This document shows positions 55,438 through 63,956 of a stretch of 64,000 bases of DNA, piece by piece. Under the pieces are notes generated by a model. It was not told the origin of the DNA. It did not search any database and saw only the letters and a program-made list of their open reading frames with translations. Numbering within the stretch: the stretch's first letter is position 1; each line of letters starts with the position of its first letter. The stretch spans positions 702,346 to 766,345 of the forward strand of contig NZ_JAKFYR010000001.1 in assembly GCF_022554085.1 (NCBI RefSeq), read 5' to 3'. The position numbers were made by a program, and so were the translations under genes. Source of the DNA: Rhodococcus sp. CH91. Lineage in GTDB: Bacteria > Actinomycetota > Actinomycetes > Mycobacteriales > Mycobacteriaceae.

Positions 55438-57117
55438 GTGGCTTATGTAATCACCCAGGCGTGTTGCAACGACGTCTCGTGTGTCGAGGTCTGCCCGGTC
55501 AACTGCATACATCCGACGCCGGACGAAGCGCCTTTCGCGACCACGGAGATGCTGTACATCGATCCGGACACGTGCATCGATTGCGGGGCCTGCGTCGACG
55601 AGTGCCCGGTGGATGCGATCGCGGCCGACAACGAGCTGACGCCGGCGCAGGAGCCGTATCTCGAGATCAATGCCGAGTACTACCGTCGCTACCCGATCGG
55701 ACCGGACTGGCCGGAGCTGCGGACCCGCCGCAAGCTGCCCGCCGAGCTGGGCACCTTGCGGGTGGCGATCGTCGGTTCCGGCCCGGCCGCGTGTTACGCG
55801 GCGATGGAGCTGGTGTCGCATGCGGCGGTGCAGGTCGACATCTTCGACCGGCTGCCCACGCCCTACGGTCTCGTCCGTGCCGGAGTGGCCCCGGATCATC
55901 AGAGCACCAAGGGCGTCGGGGATGTCTTCCGCAGCGCCATCGGGCACAAGAACACCCAGTGCTATTTCAACGTCGAGGTCGGCACCCACATCACCCACGA
56001 CGAGCTGCTCGCCCATCATCACGCGGTGATCTACGCCGTCGGCGCCGCGGGCGACCGCACGCTGAACATTCCCGGTGAGGACCTCGTGGGCAGCCACGCC
56101 GCGACCGAGTTCGTGGCCTGGTACAACGGTCACCCCGATTTCGCCGACCGTACCTTCGATCTGTCCGCCGAGCGTGCGGTGATCATCGGCAACGGCAATG
56201 TCGCCCTGGATGTCGCGCGGGCGCTGGTGATGGATCCGGAGCAGCTCGCGCGCACCGACATCGCCGAGCACGCGCTCGAGGCGCTGCGCACCTCGAACAT
56301 CCGTGAGGTCGTCGTGGTGGGTCGTCGGGGACCGGCGCAGGCCGCGTATACCAATCCGGAGTTGCTCGCACTCGGTTCGCTGCCCGGTGTCGATGTGATC
56401 GTCGATCCGGCCGAGGTGGAGCTCGATCCGGTCAGCCGGGCCCTGATCGACGATCCGGAGGTCGAACCGCGCCTGGCGTTGAAGGTCAAGCAGGTCGAAG
56501 GGTTCGCCCAGCGCACCGCCGCCGAGGGCAACAAGCGCATCGTGCTGCGGTATCTCGCGTCGCCGGTGGAGATCTCCGGGGACGGGGCGGTCGAATCCGT
56601 CACGCTCGAACGCAACGAACTCGTCGAGGTCGACGGACGGCTCGAAGCCCGCCCGACCGGCCGCACGGAGACCCTGTCGGCGGGGCTGGTGCTGCGCTCG
56701 ATCGGTTACCGCGGTACCGCGCCGGCGGGTCTGCCCTTCGACGAGCGTCGCGGTGTGATTCCCAACGATTGCGGCCGGGTGGTCGATGCCGAGACCGGGG
56801 CTCCGGTGCCCGGCGTGTACACCGCGGGCTGGATCAAGCGTGGCCCGAGCGGTGTGATCGGTACCAACAAGCAGTGCTCGGCGGAGACGGTGGAGAAGAT
56901 CCTCGACGATTTCGTCGAGGGCAGGCTGCCCGAGCCGGTCGCCGACCGGGAGAAGCTGGCCACGCTGGTCGCCGAGCGGCGCCCCGAGCACGTCGACTAC
57001 CGCGGCTGGCTGCAGATCGACAAGCAGGAGAAGGCCCGGGGTTCGGCGGCGGGACGCTCGCGTCTGAAGTTCGTGTCGATCGAGGAGATGCTCGCCGCAT
57101 CCCGCGTCGATTCGTGA
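55438..57117 (+). CDS. fprB: FprB-type ferredoxin/ferredoxin-NADP reductase fusion, copy 2
   Basis: 559-residue paralogue of the protein at 13199, with the same order: 7Fe-type ferredoxin (CCNDVSCVEVCPVNC, CIDCGACVDECP), then adrenodoxin-reductase-like FAD/NADP domains (IVGSGPAACYAAMEL, GNGNVALDVAR). Starts at GTG. It has its own promoter and no catabolic neighbours, so it is likely the housekeeping FprB that supplies electrons to ferredoxins and P450s. The paralogue is shorter in shared blocks but co-linear. Confidence 0.93.
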   Translation: MAYVITQACCNDVSCVEVCPVNCIHPTPDEAPFATTEMLYIDPDTCIDCGACVDECPVDAIAADNELTPAQEPYLEINAEYYRRYPIGPDWPELRTRRKLPAELGTLRVAIVGSGPAACYAAMELVSHAAVQVDIFDRLPTPYGLVRAGVAPDHQSTKGVGDVFRSAIGHKNTQCYFNVEVGTHITHDELLAHHHAVIYAVGAAGDRTLNIPGEDLVGSHAATEFVAWYNGHPDFADRTFDLSAERAVIIGNGNVALDVARALVMDPEQLARTDIAEHALEALRTSNIREVVVVGRRGPAQAAYTNPELLALGSLPGVDVIVDPAEVELDPVSRALIDDPEVEPRLALKVKQVEGFAQRTAAEGNKRIVLRYLASPVEISGDGAVESVTLERNELVEVDGRLEARPTGRTETLSAGLVLRSIGYRGTAPAGLPFDERRGVIPNDCGRVVDAETGAPVPGVYTAGWIKRGPSGVIGTNKQCSAETVEKILDDFVEGRLPEPVADREKLATLVAERRPEHVDYRGWLQIDKQEKARGSAAGRSRLKFVSIEEMLAASRVDS

Positions 57118-57203
57118 CCCGAGGGCCGCAGTCCGGAGAACCACGACCCGACGATCGTGGTTTCACCGAGGCGTGATCCCGCTCCGGCAGGGAATCCGGA
57201 CCC

Positions 57204-57494
57204 ATGGCTCAGCGAACCTCACCTGCCGTTGCGGCGTCGAATCGATGGATCGACACCGACGACGGTGTCCGCTATCCGTCCGGGGATACGCACGCGTGGA
57301 CGCCCGGCACGAATCAGACCCTGTGTGGAGTCCCGCTCTCTCGCGCACGCCTCGATCGGTTCCCGCACGTGCCGTGGAGTGACGCGCTGTACTCGGCGGA
57401 ACTCGGCGAACACGGTGTCGTTCCGTGTCGTCGCTGCGCCGCCGCCACGCGCAGTGACAGGCCTCGGTGGACCCGCAAGGACCCGCGGCCGTGA
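57204..57494 (+). CDS. Small conserved actinobacterial protein with Cys motifs
   Basis: 96 residues. HAWTPGTNQTLCGVPLSR and RFPHVPW followed by PCRRC near the C-terminus match a small family I recognise from mycobacteria and relatives. The cysteines suggest metal binding. The function is unknown. AGGGAA precedes the ATG. Nearby frames of similar length on the other strand are its shadows. Confidence 0.75.
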   Translation: MAQRTSPAVAASNRWIDTDDGVRYPSGDTHAWTPGTNQTLCGVPLSRARLDRFPHVPWSDALYSAELGEHGVVPCRRCAAATRSDRPRWTRKDPRP

Positions 57495-57580
57495 GCCCGC
57501 CCTGTCCGGTGATCGGCCTGTGAGTCCCTGGAGGGAAGAACTCGAGGAAGGTTCGCGCCGGGCTCGGTGTTGAGACGAGC

Positions 57581-58558
57581 ATGCAGGTCGCCTTGTCGTT
57601 GCTGGACAGGTCCCGGACCCGCGAGGGACACACCGATGCTGCTGCGTTACAGCGGACGATGCACCGCGCGGAACTCGCCGAGACAGCCGGCTATCACCGT
57701 TTCTGGGTAGCCGAGCATCATGCTGTCCCGGGCATCGCTTCAGGCGTTCCGGCGCTGCTCATCGGAGCGATCGCAGATCGGACCAGCCGGATCCGGGTGG
57801 GGTCCGGCGGAGTGATGTTGCCCAATCACCAGCCGATCGTCGTCGCGGAACAGTTCGCCGTGCTCACGGCGCTGCACCCCGGCCGCATCGATCTGGGAGT
57901 CGGTCGTTCCCTCGGTTTCACTGCGCCCGTACGCGACGCGCTCCGCACCCACAGTGCCGGCACGGACGATTTCGAGGCGGACGTGAAAGAGTTGCAGGCC
58001 TATCTGCACGGCACGGCGGAAGTGACCGTCCGCCCTCGGGTTCCCGAAGCTCCTCCGGTTTTCGTGCTCGGCACGGGGGAAGGCCTCCGTACGGCGGCCC
58101 GTCTGGGATTGCCGGTGGTCGTCGCCGGCCCCCTCCTCCGACAGGGACCGGAACCGTTCGAGCGTTACCGCGCCGACTTCCGGCCCGGCGTGGCCGGAGC
58201 GGAGCCGTACGTGGTAGTCGGCCTGGACATCCTGATCGCCGACACCGAGGCCGAGGCCGCGGAGTTGCTGTTGCCGGAATCGTGGGCGATGGCCCTGTCG
58301 CGCGAGACGGGTTCGTTTCCGCCGTTGTCCACGGTGGAGGACATCCATCGGCAGCCGATGACCGAGCGCCGTCGACGCGTCGTCGCCGAAACCGCGAGAC
58401 ACGCGCTTGCCGGCACCGAGGACCGGGTAGCCGAAGGCCTGGAGAAGTTGATCGCTGCCACCGGGGCGAACGAGGTGCTCAGCTCGGCCTCCACCTTCGA
58501 TACTGCTGCTCTGTACGACTCCGATGCGCGGCTGGCGCGGATCTTCGGTCTCTGCTGA
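57581..58558 (+). CDS. Luciferase-like flavin monooxygenase (LLM class, MsnO8-like)
   Basis: 325-residue TIM-barrel LLM-class protein. YHRFWVAEHHAVPG (about 38-51) and GGVMLPNHQPIVVAEQF near 76-92 are typical of the MsnO8/alkanal-monooxygenase-like subgroup. These enzymes use FMNH2 or F420. No reductase is beside it, so the cofactor is uncertain. Gene spacing is 86 bp from the preceding small gene; no strong ribosome site is seen. Confidence 0.85.
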   Translation: MQVALSLLDRSRTREGHTDAAALQRTMHRAELAETAGYHRFWVAEHHAVPGIASGVPALLIGAIADRTSRIRVGSGGVMLPNHQPIVVAEQFAVLTALHPGRIDLGVGRSLGFTAPVRDALRTHSAGTDDFEADVKELQAYLHGTAEVTVRPRVPEAPPVFVLGTGEGLRTAARLGLPVVVAGPLLRQGPEPFERYRADFRPGVAGAEPYVVVGLDILIADTEAEAAELLLPESWAMALSRETGSFPPLSTVEDIHRQPMTERRRRVVAETARHALAGTEDRVAEGLEKLIAATGANEVLSSASTFDTAALYDSDARLARIFGLC

Positions 58559-58588
58559 TCTACCGGGCGATACGGCGGCTTGACCCGG

Positions 58589-59941
58589 TTACCCTGCCGG
58601 TCCGCCACCAGAGGCGAGGACAGCCCGGAATTGTTCCTTCAGGGCCTCGGCGATGTCGTCGATTTCGGGGACGATGCCGGAATCGGCGATGACCGTCACG
58701 GTCAGCGTGCCGGCATAGGACAGCGCCGCGAATGCGACACCGATATTTCCCGTAGCGACGATCAGCGGCACGATCGAGGTGACCGGAGCATCGGCGACCG
58801 TCAGGGGTGACGGCGGCCCGGGCAGGTCGGACAGAAACGAGTTGACCAGATGCTGCCTGTTCACGAACCACCGGAACATCCCGACGGCCGCGAGCATCCG
58901 GAACAGCGGATTCGTCAACATGGCCGACAGGCCCCGCACCGTCGACTTCTGAGTGCGGGTGGTGCGGGCAACGGAGGTCAGACGCTGAGGCAGTGATCCT
59001 GCCAGCGGCACCCGGACGGGCATGACGCCGACCTGATTGCCCGGCTGCCCACGGGTGAGTGCAGTGCGGGCGGAGACCGGTACCGAGACGACCAACTCGG
59101 GAAGGAACTCACCGCGGGCGCGCAGAATCGCGGCCAGAGCACCACCGACGGCGACCAGCAGCACATCGTTGACCGTCGCACCCCACCGCCGTCCTGCCCG
59201 GCGGACGGCGTCCAGATCGACCTCGACCGTCCGGAGTGCACGGTGAACACCGGTCGGCGCGTTGAGCGAACATCGAGGGGCCGGCCCGCCGCCGCCCCCG
59301 CCGAGTTCCCCCCATGCCGCAGGAAGACGGGTGACGGCCCGCGGTACTCGCCGCAGAACGCGCATCCGTCCGATCAGGTTGTCGACGAACAGCTCTCCCG
59401 CCCGTGGCCTCACCGAGTCCGGGACACCGTCGTGTGCGACCTCCGGGAGGTCCGTGCCGTCGACGAGATGCGCCAGGATCGACAGCCCTCCGATCCCGTC
59501 GGCGAGGACGTGGTGCATCACCACGACCACTGCCGTGTGTCCGCGCGGATCCGCGATGTCGGTGACGACGAGCGCCCGCCAGAGCGGCCGGGACCGAGGC
59601 AGCGGACGGAGGAGCGCATCCACCGCGAGGGTCACAGCGGCGTCCCGGTCGCCGGGGGCCGGACACCGTAGCTGTGACAGATGGGCATCGATGTCGAAGT
59701 GCTCGTCGTCGAGCCAATAGGGTCGTCCGAGTCCGCGTGCGGGTTCGATCAGACGTTGCCGCAGTCGCCGTATCCTGCCGAGCCGCTCTGCGAGCACGGC
59801 CCGCAGCGCCGCCGGCTCCACCTCGTCCGCACCGGCGAGGAAGATCGCGGCACCGGCATGCAGAGGCGCCGGGCCGACATCCGAGACGAGTTCGGTGAGG
59901 TCACCGGGCCCGATGCGGTGTATCCGGCTCGAATCCGTCAC
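58589..59941 (-). CDS. Wax ester synthase/diacylglycerol acyltransferase (WS/DGAT)
   Basis: 450-residue bifunctional acyltransferase that makes triacylglycerols or wax esters from acyl-CoA and an alcohol or diacylglycerol. The active site HHVLADG has His143, His144 and Asp148; PGNQVGVMPVRVPL and LPGPPSPLTVADAPV follow as conserved C-terminal motifs. Starts at GTG. Rhodococci carry many such genes for storage lipids. No linked regulator. Confidence 0.92.
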   Translation of the reverse strand: MTDSSRIHRIGPGDLTELVSDVGPAPLHAGAAIFLAGADEVEPAALRAVLAERLGRIRRLRQRLIEPARGLGRPYWLDDEHFDIDAHLSQLRCPAPGDRDAAVTLAVDALLRPLPRSRPLWRALVVTDIADPRGHTAVVVVMHHVLADGIGGLSILAHLVDGTDLPEVAHDGVPDSVRPRAGELFVDNLIGRMRVLRRVPRAVTRLPAAWGELGGGGGGPAPRCSLNAPTGVHRALRTVEVDLDAVRRAGRRWGATVNDVLLVAVGGALAAILRARGEFLPELVVSVPVSARTALTRGQPGNQVGVMPVRVPLAGSLPQRLTSVARTTRTQKSTVRGLSAMLTNPLFRMLAAVGMFRWFVNRQHLVNSFLSDLPGPPSPLTVADAPVTSIVPLIVATGNIGVAFAALSYAGTLTVTVIADSGIVPEIDDIAEALKEQFRAVLASGGGPAG

Positions 59942-60018
59942 TGTTCGAGGATCGCAGGTACCGGCTTCCGGTAGAGGCGAACCGGACGATGAGGAAGCGG
60001 ATGCCGCCGCTCGAATCG

Positions 60019-60774
60019 TCAGGAGAAGTGGGCGCCGGTGATCTCGGCGCGGAAGAATTCACCGTCCGAGGCATCGCCGGTATCCCACGCGGCACGAATG
60101 CGTGAGGCGATGGTCAGGCCGTCGAAGGTGCGTTCGGCCTCGACGTTCACGGTGAACGGGTAGCGGGCGGCATCGTGTCCTGCCGGAGCGCCCCACCGGT
60201 GCATCCGTACCCTGCGCAGTGTCCCGTCCGTCGCCAGATCCAGGTGCACTCTGTCTTCGCGGCCGGCGACCGTCCAGGTGGCCGTGGCAACGTCGTCCTC
60301 TCCGCTCCACCGCGCGAGGGGGAAAGCGGTGGGCACGAAGACGCTCTCACCTGCCAGGCGGCCGGCCGCGCTGTCGCCGATCTCGCGGCCTCGAGCGGAC
60401 ATCACGGGAACGATTCCCCCGAGACGCCAGCGCATTCTGCCGCCTTCGGATGTGAGGGCGTCGTATCCCGAGATCGCCAGAGGGCCTACCTTCGCGGTGG
60501 CTGCCCAGATGAAACCTGTTGCCGGGACCAGGATCTGATCTGCGGTGAAGGGCCGCCACGATCCGATCCGGATCTGTCCGGACATGGTGAGCCGTGCCGA
60601 TCGTGCGAGCGGGGTGTTCGCGGCCACGGCATGGGTGAGCCAACGGCGAGCGGCGGCGGGCATCTCGTCGAGGCACGCCGGGGCGAACCGGCCGCTGCCG
60701 TGGATCTCGGTCAGGACACGCCACTGCTCCCCGATGTCGCGAGCGGATCGCGGAACGGACGATGAATGGGACAT
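60019..60774 (-). CDS. Conserved protein of unknown function (DUF6544-like)
   Basis: 251 residues without signal peptide or membrane helix. MPAAARRWLTHAVAANTPL near 38-57 and the SWRPFTADQILVPATGF and YDALTSEGGRMRWRL segments resemble the DUF6544 (former DUF6920) family. The function is unknown. GGAGGG precedes the ATG. It follows the WS/DGAT gene's upstream region by 77 bp on the same strand, so it may be co-transcribed. Confidence 0.75.
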   Translation of the reverse strand: MSHSSSVPRSARDIGEQWRVLTEIHGSGRFAPACLDEMPAAARRWLTHAVAANTPLARSARLTMSGQIRIGSWRPFTADQILVPATGFIWAATAKVGPLAISGYDALTSEGGRMRWRLGGIVPVMSARGREIGDSAAGRLAGESVFVPTAFPLARWSGEDDVATATWTVAGREDRVHLDLATDGTLRRVRMHRWGAPAGHDAARYPFTVNVEAERTFDGLTIASRIRAAWDTGDASDGEFFRAEITGAHFS

Positions 60775-60978
60775 ACGGTGCGCCCTCCGTCGTGCTCGTG
60801 GGTCCCGGCCCGGTCCGGCCGGCTACTACGGTATGCGGTACTCACTGCCTCCGTCCTCGATCTGCACCGTCGTGAAGCGGATGTCGCCGCAGGTGCGGGG
60901 CGCGCCGGAATCGACCGGGACGAAGCCGACCGTCCAGTCCGCTGACCTGGAGAAACGCACTGGGTCCGGGCGTCCGAA

Positions 60979-61008
60979 TTGCCGCTTCGTAACCATCCTG
61001 TGTCTAAT
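60979..61008 (+). promoter_or_regulatory. Candidate promoter of the L,D-transpeptidase
   Basis: TTGCCG (60979-60984) and TCTAAT (61003-61008) are 18 bp apart, in the divergent region before the L,D-transpeptidase gene. No operator-like repeat is evident in this region. Confidence 0.4.
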
Positions 61009-61064
61009 GAACGGGTACGAGCACGCCGCGCGGGGGACACAGGGACGCGGCGCACCGCTGAACG

Positions 61065-62018
61065 ATGGGTTGTGGAATGTTCGAAAAGCGAGCTTTGTCG
61101 AACCGCCGCCGCACGGGCCGCCGATCCGCACGGATGGGCGCAGCACTCGTGGGAGCAGCTGCCGTAGTACTGACCGCCGCCGGACCTGCGAGCGCGGCAC
61201 CGTTGTGGCCCGGGGGACCGGAGGTGCCGAGCGTCCAGGAGCTGATCGAAGGCCTCACTCCGCCCGGGGTGACGCCGCCTCAGCTCCCGCCGCAGATCGT
61301 CCCGCAGGCGGCTGCGCCGTTCTCGGCTCCCTCGGTGAACCCGTCCGACGGGGAGACCGTGGGTGTCGCGCAGCCGATCATCATCAGGTTCAACGAGGCC
61401 GTCGAGGATCGTGCCGCTGCCGAACGCGCCATCCGCATCACCTCGCAGCCGCCGGTCGGTGGTCATTTCTATTGGGCGTCGAACACACAGGTGCGCTGGA
61501 AGCCGTTCGAGTTCTGGCCTGCGCACACCGCCGTCACCGTTCAGGCAGGCGACACACGGTCGTCGTTCACCATCGGTGACGCACTGGTGACGGTGGCCGA
61601 CAACAACACCAAGACCATCACCGTCACACGCAACGGTGAAGTCGTGCGCACCATGCCGACCTCCTTCGGGAAGCCCGGGCACGACACGCCGAACGGCACG
61701 TACATCGTCGGGGAGAAGTACCGCGACATGTACATGGACTCGTCGACCTACGGAGTTCCGGTCGACAGCCCGGAGGGATACCGCACCTACGTCGAGTACG
61801 CGACGCGGATGTCCAACAGCGGCATCTTCCTCCACGCCGCACCCTGGTCGGTCGGCGCGCAGGGCAACACCAATGTCAGCCACGGCTGCCTCAACGTGAG
61901 CACCGAGGACGGCAAGTGGTTCTACGAGAACGCCAAGAAGGGTGACCCGGTGATCGTGCAGAACACCGCCGGCGGCACCCTCAACGGCTGGGACGGCCTC
62001 GGCGACTGGAACCTCTGA
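61065..62018 (+). CDS. L,D-transpeptidase
   Basis: 317-residue peptidoglycan-crosslinking enzyme: an N-terminal signal peptide (cleavage after ASA near 44), a Pro-rich segment, an Ig-like domain (about 92-165), then a YkuD catalytic domain with FLHAAPW and SHGCLNV; Cys275 is the nucleophile. It forms 3-3 cross-links and resists most beta-lactams by family. ATG at 61077 is an alternative start. Followed by a strong terminator. Confidence 0.92.
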   Translation: MGCGMFEKRALSNRRRTGRRSARMGAALVGAAAVVLTAAGPASAAPLWPGGPEVPSVQELIEGLTPPGVTPPQLPPQIVPQAAAPFSAPSVNPSDGETVGVAQPIIIRFNEAVEDRAAAERAIRITSQPPVGGHFYWASNTQVRWKPFEFWPAHTAVTVQAGDTRSSFTIGDALVTVADNNTKTITVTRNGEVVRTMPTSFGKPGHDTPNGTYIVGEKYRDMYMDSSTYGVPVDSPEGYRTYVEYATRMSNSGIFLHAAPWSVGAQGNTNVSHGCLNVSTEDGKWFYENAKKGDPVIVQNTAGGTLNGWDGLGDWNL

Positions 62019-62041
62019 GTTCACCCGCCGTCGTGACGGCG

Positions 62042-62104
62042 GCCGACGCCCCCTGCTCTCCGGAGTGCGATATTCGCCCGGATCAGCAGGGGGCGTCGGC
62101 TTTT
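62042..62104 (+). terminator. Strong terminator behind the L,D-transpeptidase
   Basis: Perfect 16-bp arms (62042-62057 and 62085-62100) around a 27-base loop, followed by TTTT, between the convergent L,D-transpeptidase and SRPBCC genes. Confidence 0.9.
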
Positions 62105-62138
62105 CGCGACCCCGGTCTTTCTCCCGAGGCCACCGGTT

Positions 62139-62627
62139 CTACTGTGCCGCCACCAGCTCGTCGATCTGGTTGATTGCGGACGAGGCCCCCTCGACCACAC
62201 CCATGTCCAGTACCTGCTGGAGCGCATCGGCACTCTGGTAGGTGCCGACATAGGTTGCGCGGGTGCCGCCTTCGTGTTCGGCGAAGGTGTACACGTTCTC
62301 GGAGACGGGCAGTTCCGGCTTCGGGGTGAAATCCGCCTCTGCGAAACCGTCGAGGAACGAGAAACGCGTGGGTTCCTCGACGGCGGTGATGTCCCAGTAT
62401 CCGGCGAATTTCTCGCCGCCGGGGCCGGTCATGTAGTAGGTGGTGCGGGCACCGGGCTTCAGGTCGTGGTCGACCATCGTCGCCGGGCAGTCCGGCGGTC
62501 CCCAGATCTTCTCGAGCTGACGGGGATCGGTGTAGATCTGCCAGATGCGCTCCACCGGCGCGGCGAACTCGGCGGTGATGGTCAGGGTCAGCTTGTCGGG
62601 ATCGTGCCGGACGTCGGTCACAGGCAT
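62139..62627 (-). CDS. SRPBCC (AHSA1-like) domain protein
   Basis: 162-residue START/Bet v1-like fold protein of the activator-of-Hsp90 homologue family. The order EFAAPVERIWQIYTDPRQLEKIWG at the N-terminus is typical, split by turns. Many pair with an ArsR regulator, as here, three bases after the ArsR stop, with GGAGGG upstream. Ligand or role unknown. Confidence 0.9.
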   Translation of the reverse strand: MPVTDVRHDPDKLTLTITAEFAAPVERIWQIYTDPRQLEKIWGPPDCPATMVDHDLKPGARTTYYMTGPGGEKFAGYWDITAVEEPTRFSFLDGFAEADFTPKPELPVSENVYTFAEHEGGTRATYVGTYQSADALQQVLDMGVVEGASSAINQIDELVAAQ

Positions 62628-62630
62628 TGC

Positions 62631-62972
62631 TCAGCCCTCCTCGGAGGATTCGGATGCGATGAGTTCGTCGATGCGCGCGATGCGACCGCGCCAGATCTGC
62701 TCCAGCTCGGTGAGCATGGACGCCACCGACCGCACTGCTGTCACGTCACCACTTGCCAACTGCTCCCGGCCGTTGCGTCGCTTCACGAGCAGACCGGCCT
62801 TCTCCAACACGGCGACGTGTTTCTGGACCGCGGCGAAGGACATGTCGTAGTTCGCCGCGAGAGCGGACACCGAGTGCTCCCCGGCCAGGACGCGGCGCAT
62901 GATGTCGCGCCGAGTCCGGTCGGCGAGCGCGTGGAACAGGGCGTCGGCCTTGTCCTCGTCATCTCCGCTCAC
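62631..62972 (-). CDS. ArsR-family transcriptional regulator
   Basis: 113-residue winged-helix regulator of the ArsR group that pairs with SRPBCC genes. LADRTRRDIMRRVLAGEHSVSALAANYDMSFAAVQKHVAVL contains the helix-turn-helix over about residues 16-57, written here as the region 16-57 with key FAAVQKH. No metal-binding cysteines are seen, so it senses another signal. The GTG coincides with the predicted transcription start, so the message is probably leaderless. Confidence 0.9.
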   Translation of the reverse strand: MSGDDEDKADALFHALADRTRRDIMRRVLAGEHSVSALAANYDMSFAAVQKHVAVLEKAGLLVKRRNGREQLASGDVTAVRSVASMLTELEQIWRGRIARIDELIASESSEEG

Positions 62973-62978
62973 ACCACA

Positions 62979-63006
62979 AACATACAACCGAATAGTTGTA
63001 TGTCAA
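62979..63006 (-). promoter_or_regulatory. ArsR promoter with operator, leaderless
   Basis: On the minus strand TTGACA (63006-63001) and TATGTT (62984-62979) are 16 bp apart. acatacaac-cgaata-gttgtatgt (62980-63003) is a perfect 9-bp inverted repeat covering both. Transcription would start at or beside the GTG at 62972. Autorepression is very likely. Confidence 0.75.
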
Positions 63007-63764
63007 GGCCTCGATGCGACGACGAGCCGGTCGCCGTAGGCGGTGCGCCGATCCTCGTCGAGGCCGTCGTCGGTGATGATGGAGGTGACCTCGTCGAGTC
63101 CGGCCACCCGCGCAAGTGCGCGCTCGTCGAATTTCGAATGATCCGTCACCACGATCGTCTTCGCGGCAGATCGGATCATCGCCCGCTTGATCGGGATCTC
63201 GAGCGTGTTGGTGTTCGTGATGCCTGCGGTGGGATGCACGGCGTCCGCGCCGAGGAACGCCCAATCGGCGGAATAATCCGAGAGGAACTGCACCGCGTGC
63301 TCCCCGACCAGGGTGTACACCGAGCCGAGGAGCTCGCCTCCGGAGACGAGGAGCCGTACGTCCGGAAAGGTCGCGACGTACTTCGCGATGCGCAGGTCGT
63401 TCGTGAGCACCGTGAGCGACGTCTTGTGGCGGAGAGCCACGGCCACTTCGTATGTGGTGGAACCGCTGTCGAGCACCACGGAGTCGCCGTCGGACACCAT
63501 CGCGGCGGCCACCGCGGCGATCGCCGTCTTCTCGTCGCGGCGCACATCCTTCTTGAGGGCGTACGGCACCTCGTGGCCTGCGCCCTCGACCGGTCTCGCG
63601 CCGCCGTGCGTACGTTCGACCTTTCCTTCGCGAGCGAGGGCGTCGAGATCTCTCCGGATCGTGGAGGTGTCGACACCGAGCTCGGCCGACAAGGTCTTCG
63701 CGTCGACATATCCGTCGGCGAGTATGCGGTGGAAGATCTCACGTCGCCGTGCGGTCGCGGACAC
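63003..63764 (-). CDS. DeoR-family transcriptional regulator
   Basis: 253 residues: DeoR winged helix (VDAKTLSAELGVDTSTIRRDLDALA over about 19-43) and a DeoR C-terminal sugar-phosphate-sensing domain (DGDSVVLDSGSTTYEVA, VLTNDL, GGELLG). GTG start with AGGAG. Members sense sugar phosphates. It is divergent from the fgd gene, which consumes glucose 6-phosphate. Its stop overlaps the ArsR operator region. Confidence 0.9.
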   Translation of the reverse strand: MSATARRREIFHRILADGYVDAKTLSAELGVDTSTIRRDLDALAREGKVERTHGGARPVEGAGHEVPYALKKDVRRDEKTAIAAVAAAMVSDGDSVVLDSGSTTYEVAVALRHKTSLTVLTNDLRIAKYVATFPDVRLLVSGGELLGSVYTLVGEHAVQFLSDYSADWAFLGADAVHPTAGITNTNTLEIPIKRAMIRSAAKTIVVTDHSKFDERALARVAGLDEVTSIITDDGLDEDRRTAYGDRLVVASRP

Positions 63765-63855
63765 GAATACTCCTGTGGGTCTGGGGCGTCGGTGGCTGTC
63801 GGACACGGTTCGGTGCACGACCATAGCGCACGTGCGACACACCGGTGCATGGATA

Positions 63856-63899
63856 TTGACACTGTCTGCGCTCAGTGTGCATGATTTCGTGCAGGATTT
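63856..63899 (+). promoter_or_regulatory. Promoter with direct repeats between deoR and fgd
   Basis: TTGACA (63856-63861) is followed by CATGAT (63880-63885) after 18 bp. Direct repeats gtgcatgattt (63877-63887) and gtgcaggattt (63889-63899) overlap and follow the -10 box, with a third gatt copy at 63904. DeoR proteins commonly bind direct repeats, so this is a candidate DeoR operator. Confidence 0.5.
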
Positions 63900-63956
63900 G
63901 CGCGATTGCGCGTGATCGTTTTCGCTGGCACCACGTTGTTCGGAGGTCGCACGATA

